40,143 nucleotides of DNA from Hyphomonas polymorpha PS728 (GCF_000685315.1 NZ_ARYM01000028.1:1-40143), one strand, 5' to 3'; counted from the first letter of the stretch, positions 7,742-16,578 are shown. Notes: generated by a model not told the origin, from the letters alone. Numbers and translations: made by a program.

Positions 7742-7800
7742 TGTCTACAATTCCTGTCCGGATTTGTCCCGATATGTCACCAGACTGTCTAGGCCTGTCC
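7742..7800 (+). repeat. TGTCC array, locus A (10-13 bp spacing), between dedA and tex
   Basis: Six TGTC[C/T/A] units begin at 7742, 7755, 7765, 7775, 7786 and 7796. All but the first step are 10 or 11 bases, that is one helical turn. The best-matching part is CCGGATTTGTCCCGATATGT. The array ends at the tex stop codon and lies upstream of the leftward dedA start. The same motif and spacing recur at 19287-19352 and 35719-35814. Function unknown; it may be a set of protein-binding sites. Confidence 0.55.
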
Positions 7801-10115
7801 TATTTGAGACGCGAAAGGACACTGAACGGGCTGTCGGACGCCTTGGATTGCTCCTTCGCGGGCGCAGATTTTCCCGAAGGCGCAGCCCCGCCCTTGGGCG
7901 GCGGGCCGGAGGGGCGCTTGCCGCCCTGCTTCATGCTGAGGCCGATCCGGTTGCGCGCAACGTCCACATCCATCACCACAACGCTGACGACCTGCCCGGT
8001 CTTCACCACCTCATGCGGGTCCTTGATGAACGTGTCCGACATCTCGGAGATATGCACCAGGCCATCCTGTTTCACGCCCACATCCACGAATGCGCCAAAC
8101 GCTGTCACATTGGTCACCACGCCCTCAAGGCGCATGCCGGGCTTGAGGTCCGTCACCTTCTCGATGCCTTCCTGGAAGGTCGCCGTCTTGAATTCCGGGC
8201 GCGGGTCGCGGCCGGGTTTTTCCAGTTCTTTCAGGATATCCTTCACCGTCGGCACACCGAATGTTTCATCGGCATAGTCTTCCGGTTTCAGCCTGGCGAC
8301 AAAGCCCTTGTCGCCGATGATTGTCTCCACCTTGCGGCCAGCCGCCTTGGCAATACGCTCCACCACCGGATAGGCTTCCGGGTGAACGGCAGACGCATCC
8401 AGCGGGTTCTTGCCGTTCATGATACGCAGGAAGCCAGCGGCCTGCTCGAACGCCTTCGGCCCGAAGCGGGGCACCTTCTTGAGTTCCGTTCGCGCCTTGA
8501 ACGGGCCATTCTGCTCCCGGTAGGCCACAATATTCGCCGCAATCGTCGCATTCAGGCCCGCCACGCGTGAAAGCAGCGCCACAGACGCCGTATTCACATC
8601 CACACCCACCGCGTTCACGCAGTCTTCCACCACGCCGTCGAGCGAGCGGGCAAGGCCCGTCTGGTCCACATCATGCTGATACTGGCCTACGCCAATCGCC
8701 TTGGGCTCGATCTTCACAAGCTCCGCCAGCGGATCCTGCAGGCGCCGCGCAATCGACACCGCCCCGCGCAGGCTCACGTCCAGCTGTGGGAATTCCTTCG
8801 CCGCCAGTTCCGAAGCCGAATACACCGACGCACCGGCTTCCGACACCATGATCTTGGTGAGCTTCAGGTCTGGCAGCTTGGTATTGAGTTCGCCGACCAG
8901 CTTCTCGGTCTCGCGCCCTGCCGTGCCGTTGCCGACGCTGACGAGCTCAACCTTGTGGCGCTTGCACAGCGTTGCGAGCGTCATCAGCGATCCGGCCCAG
9001 TCCTTCTTCGGCTCATGCGGATAGATCGTCGCCGTTTCCAGCAGCTTGCCGGTCGCGTCAACCACGGCCACCTTGCAGCCCGTGCGGATGCCGGGGTCGA
9101 TGCCCATCACCACTTTCGGGCCCGCCGGCGCCGCCATCAGCAGGTCGTGCATGTTGCGCGAGAACACCTTGATGGCCTCGCGGTCTGCGCCTTCCTTCAC
9201 GCGGCTGATGACATCGCGGGAGGAGGATGGCTCGAGCTTGGATTTCCACGCCGCCTCTGCCGTTTCCATCAGCCAGTCATCGCCGGGGCGGCCCTTCTTG
9301 GCGATGCCGAATTCGTTCCGGATTTCACGCAGCGCAGGATGCTCACGGCTCGGCTCCACCGGCACAGCCAGCTTCACCTTCAGCACGCCTTCCTTCTGCC
9401 CACGGAGGACCGCCAGCGCACGGTGAGACGGCATCGCGGTAACCGGTTCGTCAAAATCAAAATAGTCAGCGAACTTCGCGCCTTCCTGCTCCTTGCCTTT
9501 GACAAGACTGGAGCCGAGCTTGCCCTCTTTCCAAACGGTCTCGCGCACCTTGCCAACAAGGCGTGGCGTCTCGGCAATACGCTCCACCAGAATGTCGCGC
9601 GCGCCTTCCAGCGCAGCGTCGAGATCCTTCACGCCCTTGCCAGATGCGATGAAGGCCCTCGCCTCGTCGAAGGGCGAAAGAGACGGATTGGCCAGCAGGC
9701 GTTCGGCCAGCGGCTCAAGGCCTGCCTCTTTCGCGATAGTCGCCTTGGTGCGCCGTTTCTGCTTGTAAGGCGCGTAGAGGTCTTCCAGGGCCACCTTGGT
9801 AATCGCCCAGTTGATCTCGCGCTCCAGTACCGGGGTCAGCTTGCCCTGCTCTCGGATGGCGCTCAGCACGGTCTCCCGGCGCTTGGCGAGGTCCGTCAGA
9901 TAGTCCAGCCGCTCCGAAAGCGTACGCAGCTGCGTATCGTCCAGCCCGCCGGTGCGCTCCTTGCGGTAGCGCGCGATGAAGGGAACGGTCGCGCCTTCCT
10001 CCAGCAGTTCGATAACGGCCTGAACCTGCCGCTCCTGCACGCCCAGCTCATCGGCAATGATACGGGCAATCGAGGGGGGGGAAGCCTGGGAAGAAGAACG
10101 AACCTGTCCGGTCAT
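7800..10115 (-). CDS. tex: Tex-family transcription accessory protein with S1 RNA-binding domain
   Basis: Tex is a cytoplasmic nucleic-acid-binding protein related to eukaryotic Spt6, implicated in transcription and in tolerance to toxin or stress. The 771-residue length matches the family. Visible are the N-terminal helical Tex domain (about 10-190, IARIIADELGV, VPFIARYRKERTGGLDD), a YqgF/RuvC-like domain (VVMGIDPGIRTGCKVAVVDA, about 330-450), helix-hairpin-helix repeats (about 490-570) and a C-terminal S1 domain (GVVTNVTAFGAFVDVGVKQD, DGLVHISEMSD, about 645-715), then a Pro/Lys/Ser-rich tail. I use ATG 10115, which gives the usual MTGQ...IARIIADEL start; a longer frame to 10175 has no family support. 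The long open frame on the opposite strand is a compositional shadow. Confidence 0.95.
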   Translation of the reverse strand: MTGQVRSSSQASPPSIARIIADELGVQERQVQAVIELLEEGATVPFIARYRKERTGGLDDTQLRTLSERLDYLTDLAKRRETVLSAIREQGKLTPVLEREINWAITKVALEDLYAPYKQKRRTKATIAKEAGLEPLAERLLANPSLSPFDEARAFIASGKGVKDLDAALEGARDILVERIAETPRLVGKVRETVWKEGKLGSSLVKGKEQEGAKFADYFDFDEPVTAMPSHRALAVLRGQKEGVLKVKLAVPVEPSREHPALREIRNEFGIAKKGRPGDDWLMETAEAAWKSKLEPSSSRDVISRVKEGADREAIKVFSRNMHDLLMAAPAGPKVVMGIDPGIRTGCKVAVVDATGKLLETATIYPHEPKKDWAGSLMTLATLCKRHKVELVSVGNGTAGRETEKLVGELNTKLPDLKLTKIMVSEAGASVYSASELAAKEFPQLDVSLRGAVSIARRLQDPLAELVKIEPKAIGVGQYQHDVDQTGLARSLDGVVEDCVNAVGVDVNTASVALLSRVAGLNATIAANIVAYREQNGPFKARTELKKVPRFGPKAFEQAAGFLRIMNGKNPLDASAVHPEAYPVVERIAKAAGRKVETIIGDKGFVARLKPEDYADETFGVPTVKDILKELEKPGRDPRPEFKTATFQEGIEKVTDLKPGMRLEGVVTNVTAFGAFVDVGVKQDGLVHISEMSDTFIKDPHEVVKTGQVVSVVVMDVDVARNRIGLSMKQGGKRPSGPPPKGGAAPSGKSAPAKEQSKASDSPFSVLSRLK

Positions 10116-10233
10116 GAACGCGCGCCTTGTGCAAACGTTGGAAACTCTTGCCCACTCTGGGGCAAGCTTTCTCAATCCAACAGAACTCGTTTACACCTCG
10201 TTTACGCTCTGCATTCTCCGCGCGGTTGCCCCT

Positions 10234-11070
10234 TTAGTTTTCCGGTGCCCCACAGCCCTCCGGCACGGCGCCCGCCGTCCTGGCGGCCTCGATCTCCGCC
10301 TGCGCCAGCTTCGCCTGCGCCAGGAATACCGGGTCAGAATGCAGCCGCGCCACGGTTGCCGCGCCCATCACGCGCCCGGCCTCCACATCGCTCTGCCAGT
10401 GAACCCCGCACACCATCCGGCTCTGGGCAAACTCATAGCCGCGCTGCAGCAGCGCATCGGCCTTCTCCGGCGCCAGCTCTGCCAGTACCAGCCCCCATGC
10501 CCAGCCAAGGGCAGCATGGCCGGAGGGGTAAGACCCGTCCCCGCGCAGCATCTCTTCCTCATGCGGCACGCAGCTCTCCTCCTCCAGCAGAGCAAACGGC
10601 CGGGTGCGCTGATACATCTGCTTGGCGCGGTAGGTGGAGAAACCCGCATCGGTCAGCGTCCGCCGCATCAGGGTGTAAAGGTGGGGCGCCCCCTCCTCGG
10701 TGATGCCGACGCCCAGCGCGCAGCTATAGGAATGGATCGCCTGAGGGAATTTCAGTTCATTGTCGGCCTGCGCCTGCGTCCAGCGGGGCGTGTCTTTCAG
10801 CGCGCGGGTCGTCTGGTAGGCTTCCAGATCAGCCATCGCAGCGGCAGAGCCCTCCACCGGCGGTGGGGGCAACAGCGCGGCGCTATCGGGCAGCCTTTGG
10901 GCGCCCAGATAGCCGTTGAGAATGCCGCTACCTTCGCGCATCTCGCCAATCTCGGCCTGCGCCGTCGGCGGCAGGCTTGCGCTCTCTGCAGCCGGCGCGG
11001 CGCCATTGGCCTGGCAAGCTGCCATCATCAGAACGCCGGCAATCGCGGCCACACCTGTGCGATATTTCAT
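10234..11070 (-). CDS. PAP2/class A acid phosphatase-like lipoprotein
   Basis: A 278-residue envelope protein with a lipoprotein signal peptide (MKYRTGVAAIAGVLMMAAC, Cys19 as the lipidated residue). The three phosphatase motifs are present: KQMYQRTRP (K-x6-RP), GSYPSGHAALGWAWG (PSGH) and SRMVCGVHWQSDVEAG (SR-x5-H-x3-D). These define class A non-specific acid phosphatases and the PAP2 superfamily. It would dephosphorylate organic phosphoesters on the periplasmic side. The start at 11070 is chosen because GGAGG lies at a good distance upstream and the signal peptide begins there. It is a single leftward gene between tex and ohrR. Confidence 0.9.
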   Translation of the reverse strand: MKYRTGVAAIAGVLMMAACQANGAAPAAESASLPPTAQAEIGEMREGSGILNGYLGAQRLPDSAALLPPPPVEGSAAAMADLEAYQTTRALKDTPRWTQAQADNELKFPQAIHSYSCALGVGITEEGAPHLYTLMRRTLTDAGFSTYRAKQMYQRTRPFALLEEESCVPHEEEMLRGDGSYPSGHAALGWAWGLVLAELAPEKADALLQRGYEFAQSRMVCGVHWQSDVEAGRVMGAATVARLHSDPVFLAQAKLAQAEIEAARTAGAVPEGCGAPEN

Positions 11071-11168
11071 GGGAACGCCCCCCTCCATCAAGGAATCGGG
11101 CGCACACTACATGTCCACCGCGCGGCTGTCTTGATCCGGCAATCTGGCGCTTTGATGAAGGCAAATGC

Positions 11169-11651
11169 CTAGGCCTTTTCGACGGCGCCCCGCAGATTAT
11201 CCCGCAGGTCCGCCAGCGTGCTTCGCAGCGCTGCCAGCTTCTCCGCCGGCATACCGGCCGCCTCGAATATCTGCTGGGGCACACAGGAAGACTCTTCCAG
11301 AACCTTGCGCCCCTTGGCGGTCAGCGAAATCCGCACTTGTCGCTCATCGGCCTCATCGCGTTTGCGCGTTACAAAGCCCGCTGCCTCCAGCCGCTTCAGC
11401 AGCGGCGTCAGCGTATTGGACTCCAGGAACAGATGCTCGCCCAGTTCGCTCACCGTCTGGCCTTCGGCCTGCCAAAGGGCAATCATCACCAAATATTGCG
11501 GATAGGTGAGCCCGAACTGATCAAGGATCGGCTTGTAGACACGGTTGAAGGCCAGGCCTGCCGAATACACGGCAAAACACACTGCATGATCCAGCAGCGC
11601 CGGCCCTGTCACCGGGGAACCATCAGCAGGCATCACGCGTTTTTTTGTCAT
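11169..11651 (-). CDS. ohrR: Organic-peroxide-sensing repressor OhrR (MarR family, two-cysteine type)
   Basis: A 160-residue MarR-family winged-helix repressor. The peroxidatic cysteine is Cys25 in LLDHAVCFAVYSAGLAFNR, in the highly conserved OhrR context, and a second Cys123 in ESSCVPQQ fits the two-cysteine subtype that forms a disulfide on oxidation. The winged helix is LTYPQYLVMIALW ... SNTLTPLLKRLEAAGFVTRKRDEADERQVRISLT. It is divergent from ohr, with the two operators between them, so it should repress both itself and ohr until organic hydroperoxides oxidise it. The start ATG 11651 gives the normal N-terminus; a frame extending to 11726 would run through the operators. Confidence 0.95.
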   Translation of the reverse strand: MTKKRVMPADGSPVTGPALLDHAVCFAVYSAGLAFNRVYKPILDQFGLTYPQYLVMIALWQAEGQTVSELGEHLFLESNTLTPLLKRLEAAGFVTRKRDEADERQVRISLTAKGRKVLEESSCVPQQIFEAAGMPAEKLAALRSTLADLRDNLRGAVEKA

Positions 11652-11661
11652 GGCCGAAATA

Positions 11662-11739
11662 TAAATCGCACACGATTTAATCGCAAGACTTGAAGTCTTA
11701 ACGGCGGCGCGCAATATATATCGCACGCGATTTAATCGC
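11662..11739. promoter_or_regulatory. Two OhrR operators plus a third palindrome in the ohrR-ohr intergenic region
   Basis: The 20-base direct copy ATCGCACRCGATTTAATCGC occurs at 11665-11684 and 11720-11739, exactly 55 bases apart. Each contains an inverted repeat, AATCG-CACA-CGATT in the first and ATCG-CACG-CGAT in the second. One copy lies beside the ohrR start and one beside the ohr promoter. Between them is a separate palindrome, AAGACTT-G-AAGTCTT (11685-11699). The AT-rich inverted repeat matches the operator style known for OhrR proteins. Divergent repression of both genes is the natural reading. Confidence 0.8.
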
Positions 11740-11782
11740 CAGAGATTCTAAAGCCCGGAACCAACACGAAAGGATGCTCCCC

Positions 11783-12208
11783 ATGGCCATCAACGTTCTC
11801 TACAAAACCACCGCGACAGCCACTGGCGGCCGTGATGGCCGCGCCAAAACCACCGACGGCGCGCTTGATGTCGCCCTCGCCCTCCCCAAGGAGCTGGGCG
11901 GCAGCGGCAATGGCAACAATCCCGAACAGCTGTTCGCCGCCGGCTATGCCTCCTGCTTCCTCAGCGCGATGAAGGCTGTCTCTTCGTCCGGCAATCACTT
12001 CAAACTGCCCGCCGATACCACCGTTTCGGCCACCGTCGGTATCGGCCCGCGCGAGGATAAAGGCTTCGGCCTGGTTGTGAAGCTGGATGTGGCCATTCCG
12101 GGCGTGGACCGTGATGAGGCAGAGAAGCTCGTCGCCGAAGCGCACGAAGTTTGCCCCTATTCGCACGCCACGCGCGGCAACATCGATGTCAGCCTGAACG
12201 TTCTCTGA
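11783..12208 (+). CDS. ohr: Organic hydroperoxide resistance protein Ohr
   Basis: Ohr is a cytoplasmic thiol peroxidase of the OsmC/Ohr family that reduces organic and fatty-acid hydroperoxides using lipoylated proteins. The 141-residue protein has both active cysteines: Cys58 in GYASCFLSAM and Cys124 in VCPYSHATRGNIDV. The conserved Arg20 (GRDGRAKT) and Glu48 (NPEQLFAAGYASC) are also present. I chose ATG 11783 because AAAGGA precedes it at a normal distance and MAINVLYKTTATATGG is the family start; an in-frame ATG at 11774 is too close to the ribosome-binding site. It is divergent from ohrR and followed by a strong hairpin. Confidence 0.96.
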   Translation: MAINVLYKTTATATGGRDGRAKTTDGALDVALALPKELGGSGNGNNPEQLFAAGYASCFLSAMKAVSSSGNHFKLPADTTVSATVGIGPREDKGFGLVVKLDVAIPGVDRDEAEKLVAEAHEVCPYSHATRGNIDVSLNVL

Positions 12209-12215
12209 TCCTGTC

Positions 12216-12253
12216 CGGAAGGGGCTGCGCAAACGCCGGCGCAGCCCCTTCCG
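12216..12253 (+). terminator. Strong hairpin after ohr
   Basis: A perfect 14-base stem, GGAAGGGGCTGCGC (12217-12230) with GCGCAGCCCCTTCC (12239-12252), extended by one more pair and closing an 8-base loop. It begins 8 bases after the ohr stop. No T tract follows, so it is either an unusual terminator or an RNA-stabilising end. Confidence 0.7.
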
Positions 12254-12786
12254 AAGCGGGCTCCATCCCCACCCCCGGATTCGCTTTGGCGCCAGGTCAA
12301 GGCGGGCAAAATCACCCTCCTTTATGTTTGTACAGGATACATTGACGAGGCTTATCTCTTGCGGAAACCGCGTCCGACCTCAGACAAATTTAGAATACTA
12401 TTCTGTTTTTGTTGTGTATTTTTTCCAGACCCGCAATTCCTCCACTACCCCCGGCTGCAAACTCTCCACTGAAGGCCGTGTTGCCTGCAGTACACTCCCT
12501 GAACCGTCATAAAAAAGAACTCGAAACCGTTTGACTGGCCGTTAAGGGTTCCCTATCGCTGGCCACGGGGCACAGACCCCGGCAGCGTGAGCACCATTGC
12601 GCGGCTGATAATGGCGGGAGGCGTCCTCACTGCGTGCGTGTCACGGCGCGAGGCTTCCTTGAACAGACGAAAGCAATTCGCGGCGCGGCCTTTCTGGTTC
12701 GCGATCCCTGAGGCTTTGGCCTGTCTGGCCATCATCCGCGCGTGCCTGCGCCAGCCCAGATGATTATCAGCCCAGGGAGAATTCTC
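12254..12786. other. Long intergenic region upstream of the first TonB-dependent receptor
   Basis: About 530 bases with no convincing gene. Between about 12320 and 12430 the DNA is much richer in A+T than its surroundings, which suits a control region. A possible weak promoter is TTGACT (12531-12536), 17 bases, then TATCGC (12554-12559). I see no riboswitch signature, in particular no B12-box-like element. Regulation of the receptor may act here, but the sequence shows no clear operator palindrome. Confidence 0.4.
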
Positions 12787-15114
12787 TTGAAGAAACTCAA
12801 TTGCCGCCCACTGCTCACCGGCTCATCCGTGTTGGCCTTGGCCGCCCTTTTTGCGCCTGTTGCTGCCGCCCAGACCGAGCAGCAGCCCGCAGAGGAAGAA
12901 GCCAGCCAAGCCGATCTCAAACTCAACCAGGTCGTCGTCACCGCCACCCGCCGGGCGACCAACCTTCAGGAAACCGCCATCGCGGTCACGTCGGTTGATT
13001 CCGAATTCATGGCCGAAGCGCGCGTCGAGAACATCGGCGACATTACCTCCGTCTCGCCAAGCGTCACCTTCCGCAACACCTCCAACCCCGCCACCTCCGC
13101 CAACCTCCAGATCCGCGGCATCGGCACCACGGGCGCCAGCCGCGCTTTCGAAGGCGCGGTCGGCGTGTTCGTTGATGGCGTTTACCGTTCGCGTCCCGGC
13201 GCAGCCCTCCAGAACTTCCTGGACATCGGCAGCCTCCAGGTGCTGCGCGGCCCGCAGGGCACCCTCTTCGGCAAGAACACTTCTGCCGGTGCCATCCTGC
13301 TGGAAAGCTCCATGCCGGTCCTCGGTGAGACGGGTGGTGACTACTCGCTCACCATCGGTAATTACGAAGCTGTCACTGGCACCGTGACCGTCAACGCCCC
13401 AATCGGCGAGAACGCCGCCCTGCGCATCTCCGCCATCAGCGCAAACCGCGCCGGCTTCTTCGAAAACCCCAACACGGGCGAAGACTACAACGAACGCAGC
13501 GGCAACGGCCTCAAGGCCCAGCTCCTGTATGAGCCGACCGATGATTTCCGCATCCGCCTGATCGCAGACTATGCCCGCTCGGATGAAAACTGCTGCTTCG
13601 GCACCGTGGACAGCAATCCCGGCCCTATTCAGGATGTCGTCGACCAGATCATCCGCGAGCGCGGCCTTGTGCCCACGTCCCGCCGCAAGGATGAATATCA
13701 GTCTGTCCTGAACTACACACCGGACCAACTGGTCGAGGACACTGGCTACACCCTGAAGGCGGATTGGGACATCGGCCCCGGCAAGCTTTCTTCGGTCACA
13801 GCGCTTCGTCAGTATAAAGTCGATCAAACGACCGACGCAGACTTCTCCGGCGCAGACCTTCTGCTGTTGCACGAGAAGTTCAAGAGCAACTTCTTCTCGC
13901 AGGAATTCAGCTATTCCGGCGAGCATGGCTTCGGCGCGGAAGGCAATGCCAACTATGTGGCCGGCGTCTTCTATTCAGACGAATCCATCAAGTCCGGCCG
14001 CACCGGCTGGTGGGGTGAAGACCTGCAGCGCGTCTATGCTGCCACCCTCCCTGCCACCCTCGTCTTTGATGCCTCCCCTGGTCTGCGTTCAGTCGAAGTC
14101 ATCGAAGGTAACAACGAGTCCCTCGCTTTCTTCGGCCAGTGGGATGGCCGCCTGAACGAGAAATGGGGCTTCACCGCCGGCCTGCGCTGGTCGCAGGAGA
14201 AGAAGCAGGGCCAGTTCGAGAACCTCTACTACCGTCCTAACCCGCTTGATGTGTACAAGGTGCTCGGCGTTCAACCCGCGCCCCACTTCAACGAGTCCAA
14301 GACCGACGAAGCCTTCAGCGGCACGCTCGGCATCCAGTATCACTTCAATGAAGATGCGATGCTCTATGCCAGCTACAACCGGGGCTTCAAGGCAGGCGGG
14401 GTCAATCTCGACGCCAACGCAGCCGGCGGCTTCCGTCAGAACCCGGATTACTTCCCGGACGCTATCCCTGGCGATCCGCGCTACGATCCGGAATTCGTCA
14501 ACGCCTACGAGCTTGGCCTGAAAACCCAGTTCTGGGATCGCCGCGGCCGTGCCAACTTCTCGGCCTTCTACAATGACATGACCGACCTGCAGGTCGCGCG
14601 CTTCGTCGGCACGCAGTTCCAGGTTCTCAATGCCGGCACGGCAGAGGTCTATGGCCTTGAGGTCGAAAGCGCGCTTGAGATCAACGACATCCTGTCGCTT
14701 GACGCCGCCGTGACTTACCTGCCCGAAGCCCAGCTCGGCGAAGATGCCTCCCTGGGCCCGGTCCTCTCCGGCCGCCGCTTCGCGGTTGCCCCGGAGTTCT
14801 CCGGCAGCGTGTCGCTGAAACTCGACAAGCCGATCAGCGAGACCTACTCCCTCGTTGGCCGCATCAACCAGCAGTATTCGGGTGGTTACCTCACCAACAA
14901 CTCGAACATGCTGGAACAGGGCGGTTTCGGCCTTCTGAACCTTAACCTCGGCGTGAAGTCTGCCAATGGCTGGACGCTCGAAGGCTGGGTGCAGAACGCA
15001 TTCGACAAGCGCTATGTCACGAACCACTTCGCGACCACGCTCCAATCTGGCGACAACAACGCCTATATGAGCGCCCCGCGCACCTTCGGGGTCACGCTGC
15101 GCGGCTCCTTCTGA
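12787..15114 (+). CDS. TonB-dependent outer-membrane receptor (TTG start)
   Basis: A 775-residue TonB-dependent receptor for active uptake across the outer membrane. TTG 12787 is chosen as start: AGGGAGA sits 7 bases upstream, and it yields a textbook signal peptide (MKKLNCRPLL then a hydrophobic run ending APVAAAQ). The TonB-box and plug region begin LNQVVVTATRRATNLQE, followed by the plug motifs NLQIRGIGTTG and LQVLRGPQGTLFGKNTSAGAI. The beta-barrel ends with Phe in TFGVTLRGSF, as outer-membrane assembly requires. It belongs to the large alphaproteobacterial set whose substrates are mostly organic (sugars, aromatics, terpenoids). The Spinster-type MFS gene 130 bases downstream on the same strand suggests a joint uptake route through both membranes. 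Confidence 0.92.
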   Translation: MKKLNCRPLLTGSSVLALAALFAPVAAAQTEQQPAEEEASQADLKLNQVVVTATRRATNLQETAIAVTSVDSEFMAEARVENIGDITSVSPSVTFRNTSNPATSANLQIRGIGTTGASRAFEGAVGVFVDGVYRSRPGAALQNFLDIGSLQVLRGPQGTLFGKNTSAGAILLESSMPVLGETGGDYSLTIGNYEAVTGTVTVNAPIGENAALRISAISANRAGFFENPNTGEDYNERSGNGLKAQLLYEPTDDFRIRLIADYARSDENCCFGTVDSNPGPIQDVVDQIIRERGLVPTSRRKDEYQSVLNYTPDQLVEDTGYTLKADWDIGPGKLSSVTALRQYKVDQTTDADFSGADLLLLHEKFKSNFFSQEFSYSGEHGFGAEGNANYVAGVFYSDESIKSGRTGWWGEDLQRVYAATLPATLVFDASPGLRSVEVIEGNNESLAFFGQWDGRLNEKWGFTAGLRWSQEKKQGQFENLYYRPNPLDVYKVLGVQPAPHFNESKTDEAFSGTLGIQYHFNEDAMLYASYNRGFKAGGVNLDANAAGGFRQNPDYFPDAIPGDPRYDPEFVNAYELGLKTQFWDRRGRANFSAFYNDMTDLQVARFVGTQFQVLNAGTAEVYGLEVESALEINDILSLDAAVTYLPEAQLGEDASLGPVLSGRRFAVAPEFSGSVSLKLDKPISETYSLVGRINQQYSGGYLTNNSNMLEQGGFGLLNLNLGVKSANGWTLEGWVQNAFDKRYVTNHFATTLQSGDNNAYMSAPRTFGVTLRGSF

Positions 15115-15148
15115 GGCATGCCTTACGTAAAGTAAGCTGCAACATCTC

Positions 15149-15178
15149 GCGGTCATCCCTCCGAAAAGGGGTGACCGC
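15149..15178 (+). terminator. Hairpin between the TonB receptor and the MFS gene
   Basis: GCGGTCATCCC (15149-15159) pairs with GGGGTGACCGC (15168-15178): 11 pairs including one T-G wobble, with an 8-base loop. It lies 35 bases after the receptor stop and has no strong T tract. It may reduce read-through into the transporter gene or protect the receptor mRNA end. Confidence 0.5.
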
Positions 15179-15243
15179 ACTTCTAAATCTGGCAATAAGC
15201 CTATCCACAAGTCCGACAGAAACGCCCAGAGGAACACCGCCTG

Positions 15244-16578
15244 ATGTCCCAGACGCTCCTGCCGCCCAGCATTGCCAGCAATCCGCAAAACCGCGTTCGC
15301 GCCACCTTGTGGCTGCTCCTCATCGTCAACGCCTTCAATTTTGTTGACCGTCAGATCGTCAATATTCTCGCTGAGCCGATCAAGAATGATCTGGGCCTGT
15401 CTGACACGCAGATCGGCCTGATGACCGGCCTCGCCTTCGCGCTGGTCTATACAATCCTCGGCATCCCGATTGCTCGGTGGGCGGATAATCCAAAATCAAA
15501 CCGCGTGGGTATCGTCGCCGGCTCGCTCGCCATCTGGTCGGGCATGACCGTGCTCTGCGGCCTCGCAATGAATTTCTGGCAGCTGCTGCTGGCGCGCATC
15601 GGCGTGGGCGTGGGTGAGGCCGGCTGCACGCCCGCCTCTCATTCGCTCATCGGCGATACCGTCCCGCCCGAAAAGCGCGGCTCCGCCATCGCCTTCTTCG
15701 GCCTCGGCATTCCGATAGGCTCGCTCATGGGCATGGTCATCGGCGGCGTCCTGGCCGATACCGTCGGTTGGCGGATCGCCTTCATGGTTGCCGGTGTTCC
15801 CGGCATCCTGCTGGCGCTCGTTCTCTGGTTCGCCGTGAAGGAGCCCCGCAAGGCAGGCACGGTGGCCGAAGCTGCCGCCCGCCTCAAGGCCAGCCAGGCG
15901 GTGCGCCGCTCATCCATCATGGAAACGCTGCAGGAAGTCCTCACTTCCAAGGTCTTCATCTTCGCCACACTCGGCGCCTCCTTCGTCGCCTTCCTCGGCT
16001 ATGGCAAAGGCGTCTGGAATGGGATCTTCCTTATCCGCTCGCACGGGCTGGAACTCTGGCAAGTCGGCGTCTTCTATGGCGTCGGCTCCGGCATCGGCGG
16101 TATCCTCGGGACATGGCTCGGCGGTTGGACGTCCGACAAGTTCGGCGTCGATAAACCCGCTCACTATATGCTCGCGCCCGCCGTCGCCATGCTGCTCACG
16201 GTGCCCATCCTGCTCATCGGCTATATCGGCCCGGTCTGGGTGGCTATCCCGATGCTGACGCTCTCAGCGGCGCTTTCGGGCGTCTACTACGCGCCCACCT
16301 TCGGCTGCGTTCAGCTGCTGATCAGCCCGGCCTCCCGCGCGGTTGCCGTCTCGCTGATGCTGTTCACGCTGAACCTCATCGGCCTCGGCCTCGGCCCGCT
16401 CCTTTTCGGCATTCTGTCGGATGTCCTCGCCCCTATGGCGGGCGCCGAAAGCGTCCGCTGGTCGCTCTATGTGGCCGGCGTCATGGGCGTCATTCCGGCC
16501 GCGCTCTACTGGCTTGCCAGCCGCAACATCCGCCGCGAGCTTGCCGAGAAAGCCGCGCGAGACGCTGCCCTCACCTGA
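15244..16578 (+). CDS. MFS transporter, Spinster-like family
   Basis: A 444-residue inner-membrane carrier with about 12 hydrophobic segments. The first helix carries LLLIVNAFNFVDRQIVNILAEPIK, the N-F-x-D-R-Q pattern typical of Spinster-like MFS proteins. The loop 2-3 motif reads GIPIARWADNPKSNR, a variant of GxxxDrxGrR. The later RIGVGVGEAGCTPASHSLIGD is also characteristic of this branch. In sphingomonads and relatives such carriers sit beside TonB-dependent receptors in catabolic loci for hydrophobic or aromatic compounds. Its start ATG 15244 follows GAGGAACACC. The gene ends at a bidirectional terminator that separates it from the convergent GST operon. The substrate is unknown. Confidence 0.92.
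   Translation: MSQTLLPPSIASNPQNRVRATLWLLLIVNAFNFVDRQIVNILAEPIKNDLGLSDTQIGLMTGLAFALVYTILGIPIARWADNPKSNRVGIVAGSLAIWSGMTVLCGLAMNFWQLLLARIGVGVGEAGCTPASHSLIGDTVPPEKRGSAIAFFGLGIPIGSLMGMVIGGVLADTVGWRIAFMVAGVPGILLALVLWFAVKEPRKAGTVAEAAARLKASQAVRRSSIMETLQEVLTSKVFIFATLGASFVAFLGYGKGVWNGIFLIRSHGLELWQVGVFYGVGSGIGGILGTWLGGWTSDKFGVDKPAHYMLAPAVAMLLTVPILLIGYIGPVWVAIPMLTLSAALSGVYYAPTFGCVQLLISPASRAVAVSLMLFTLNLIGLGLGPLLFGILSDVLAPMAGAESVRWSLYVAGVMGVIPAALYWLASRNIRRELAEKAARDAALT

Noticed and set aside
7742..7800. Pho box (CTGTCAT-N4-CTGTCAT)
   Set aside because: The units share TGTC and near-11-base spacing, but the conserved fifth base is mostly C and not A, and the usual step is 10. A true Pho box is not supported.
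8673..10703. A 676-codon rightward open frame antisense to tex
   Set aside because: It is the high-GC mirror of the tex reading frame. Its translation is rich in His, Arg and Gln without any family motif, while the opposite strand gives a full-length Tex protein.
12254..12786. Cobalamin or other riboswitch upstream of the TonB receptor
   Set aside because: I looked for a B12-box-like core and conserved stems and found none.
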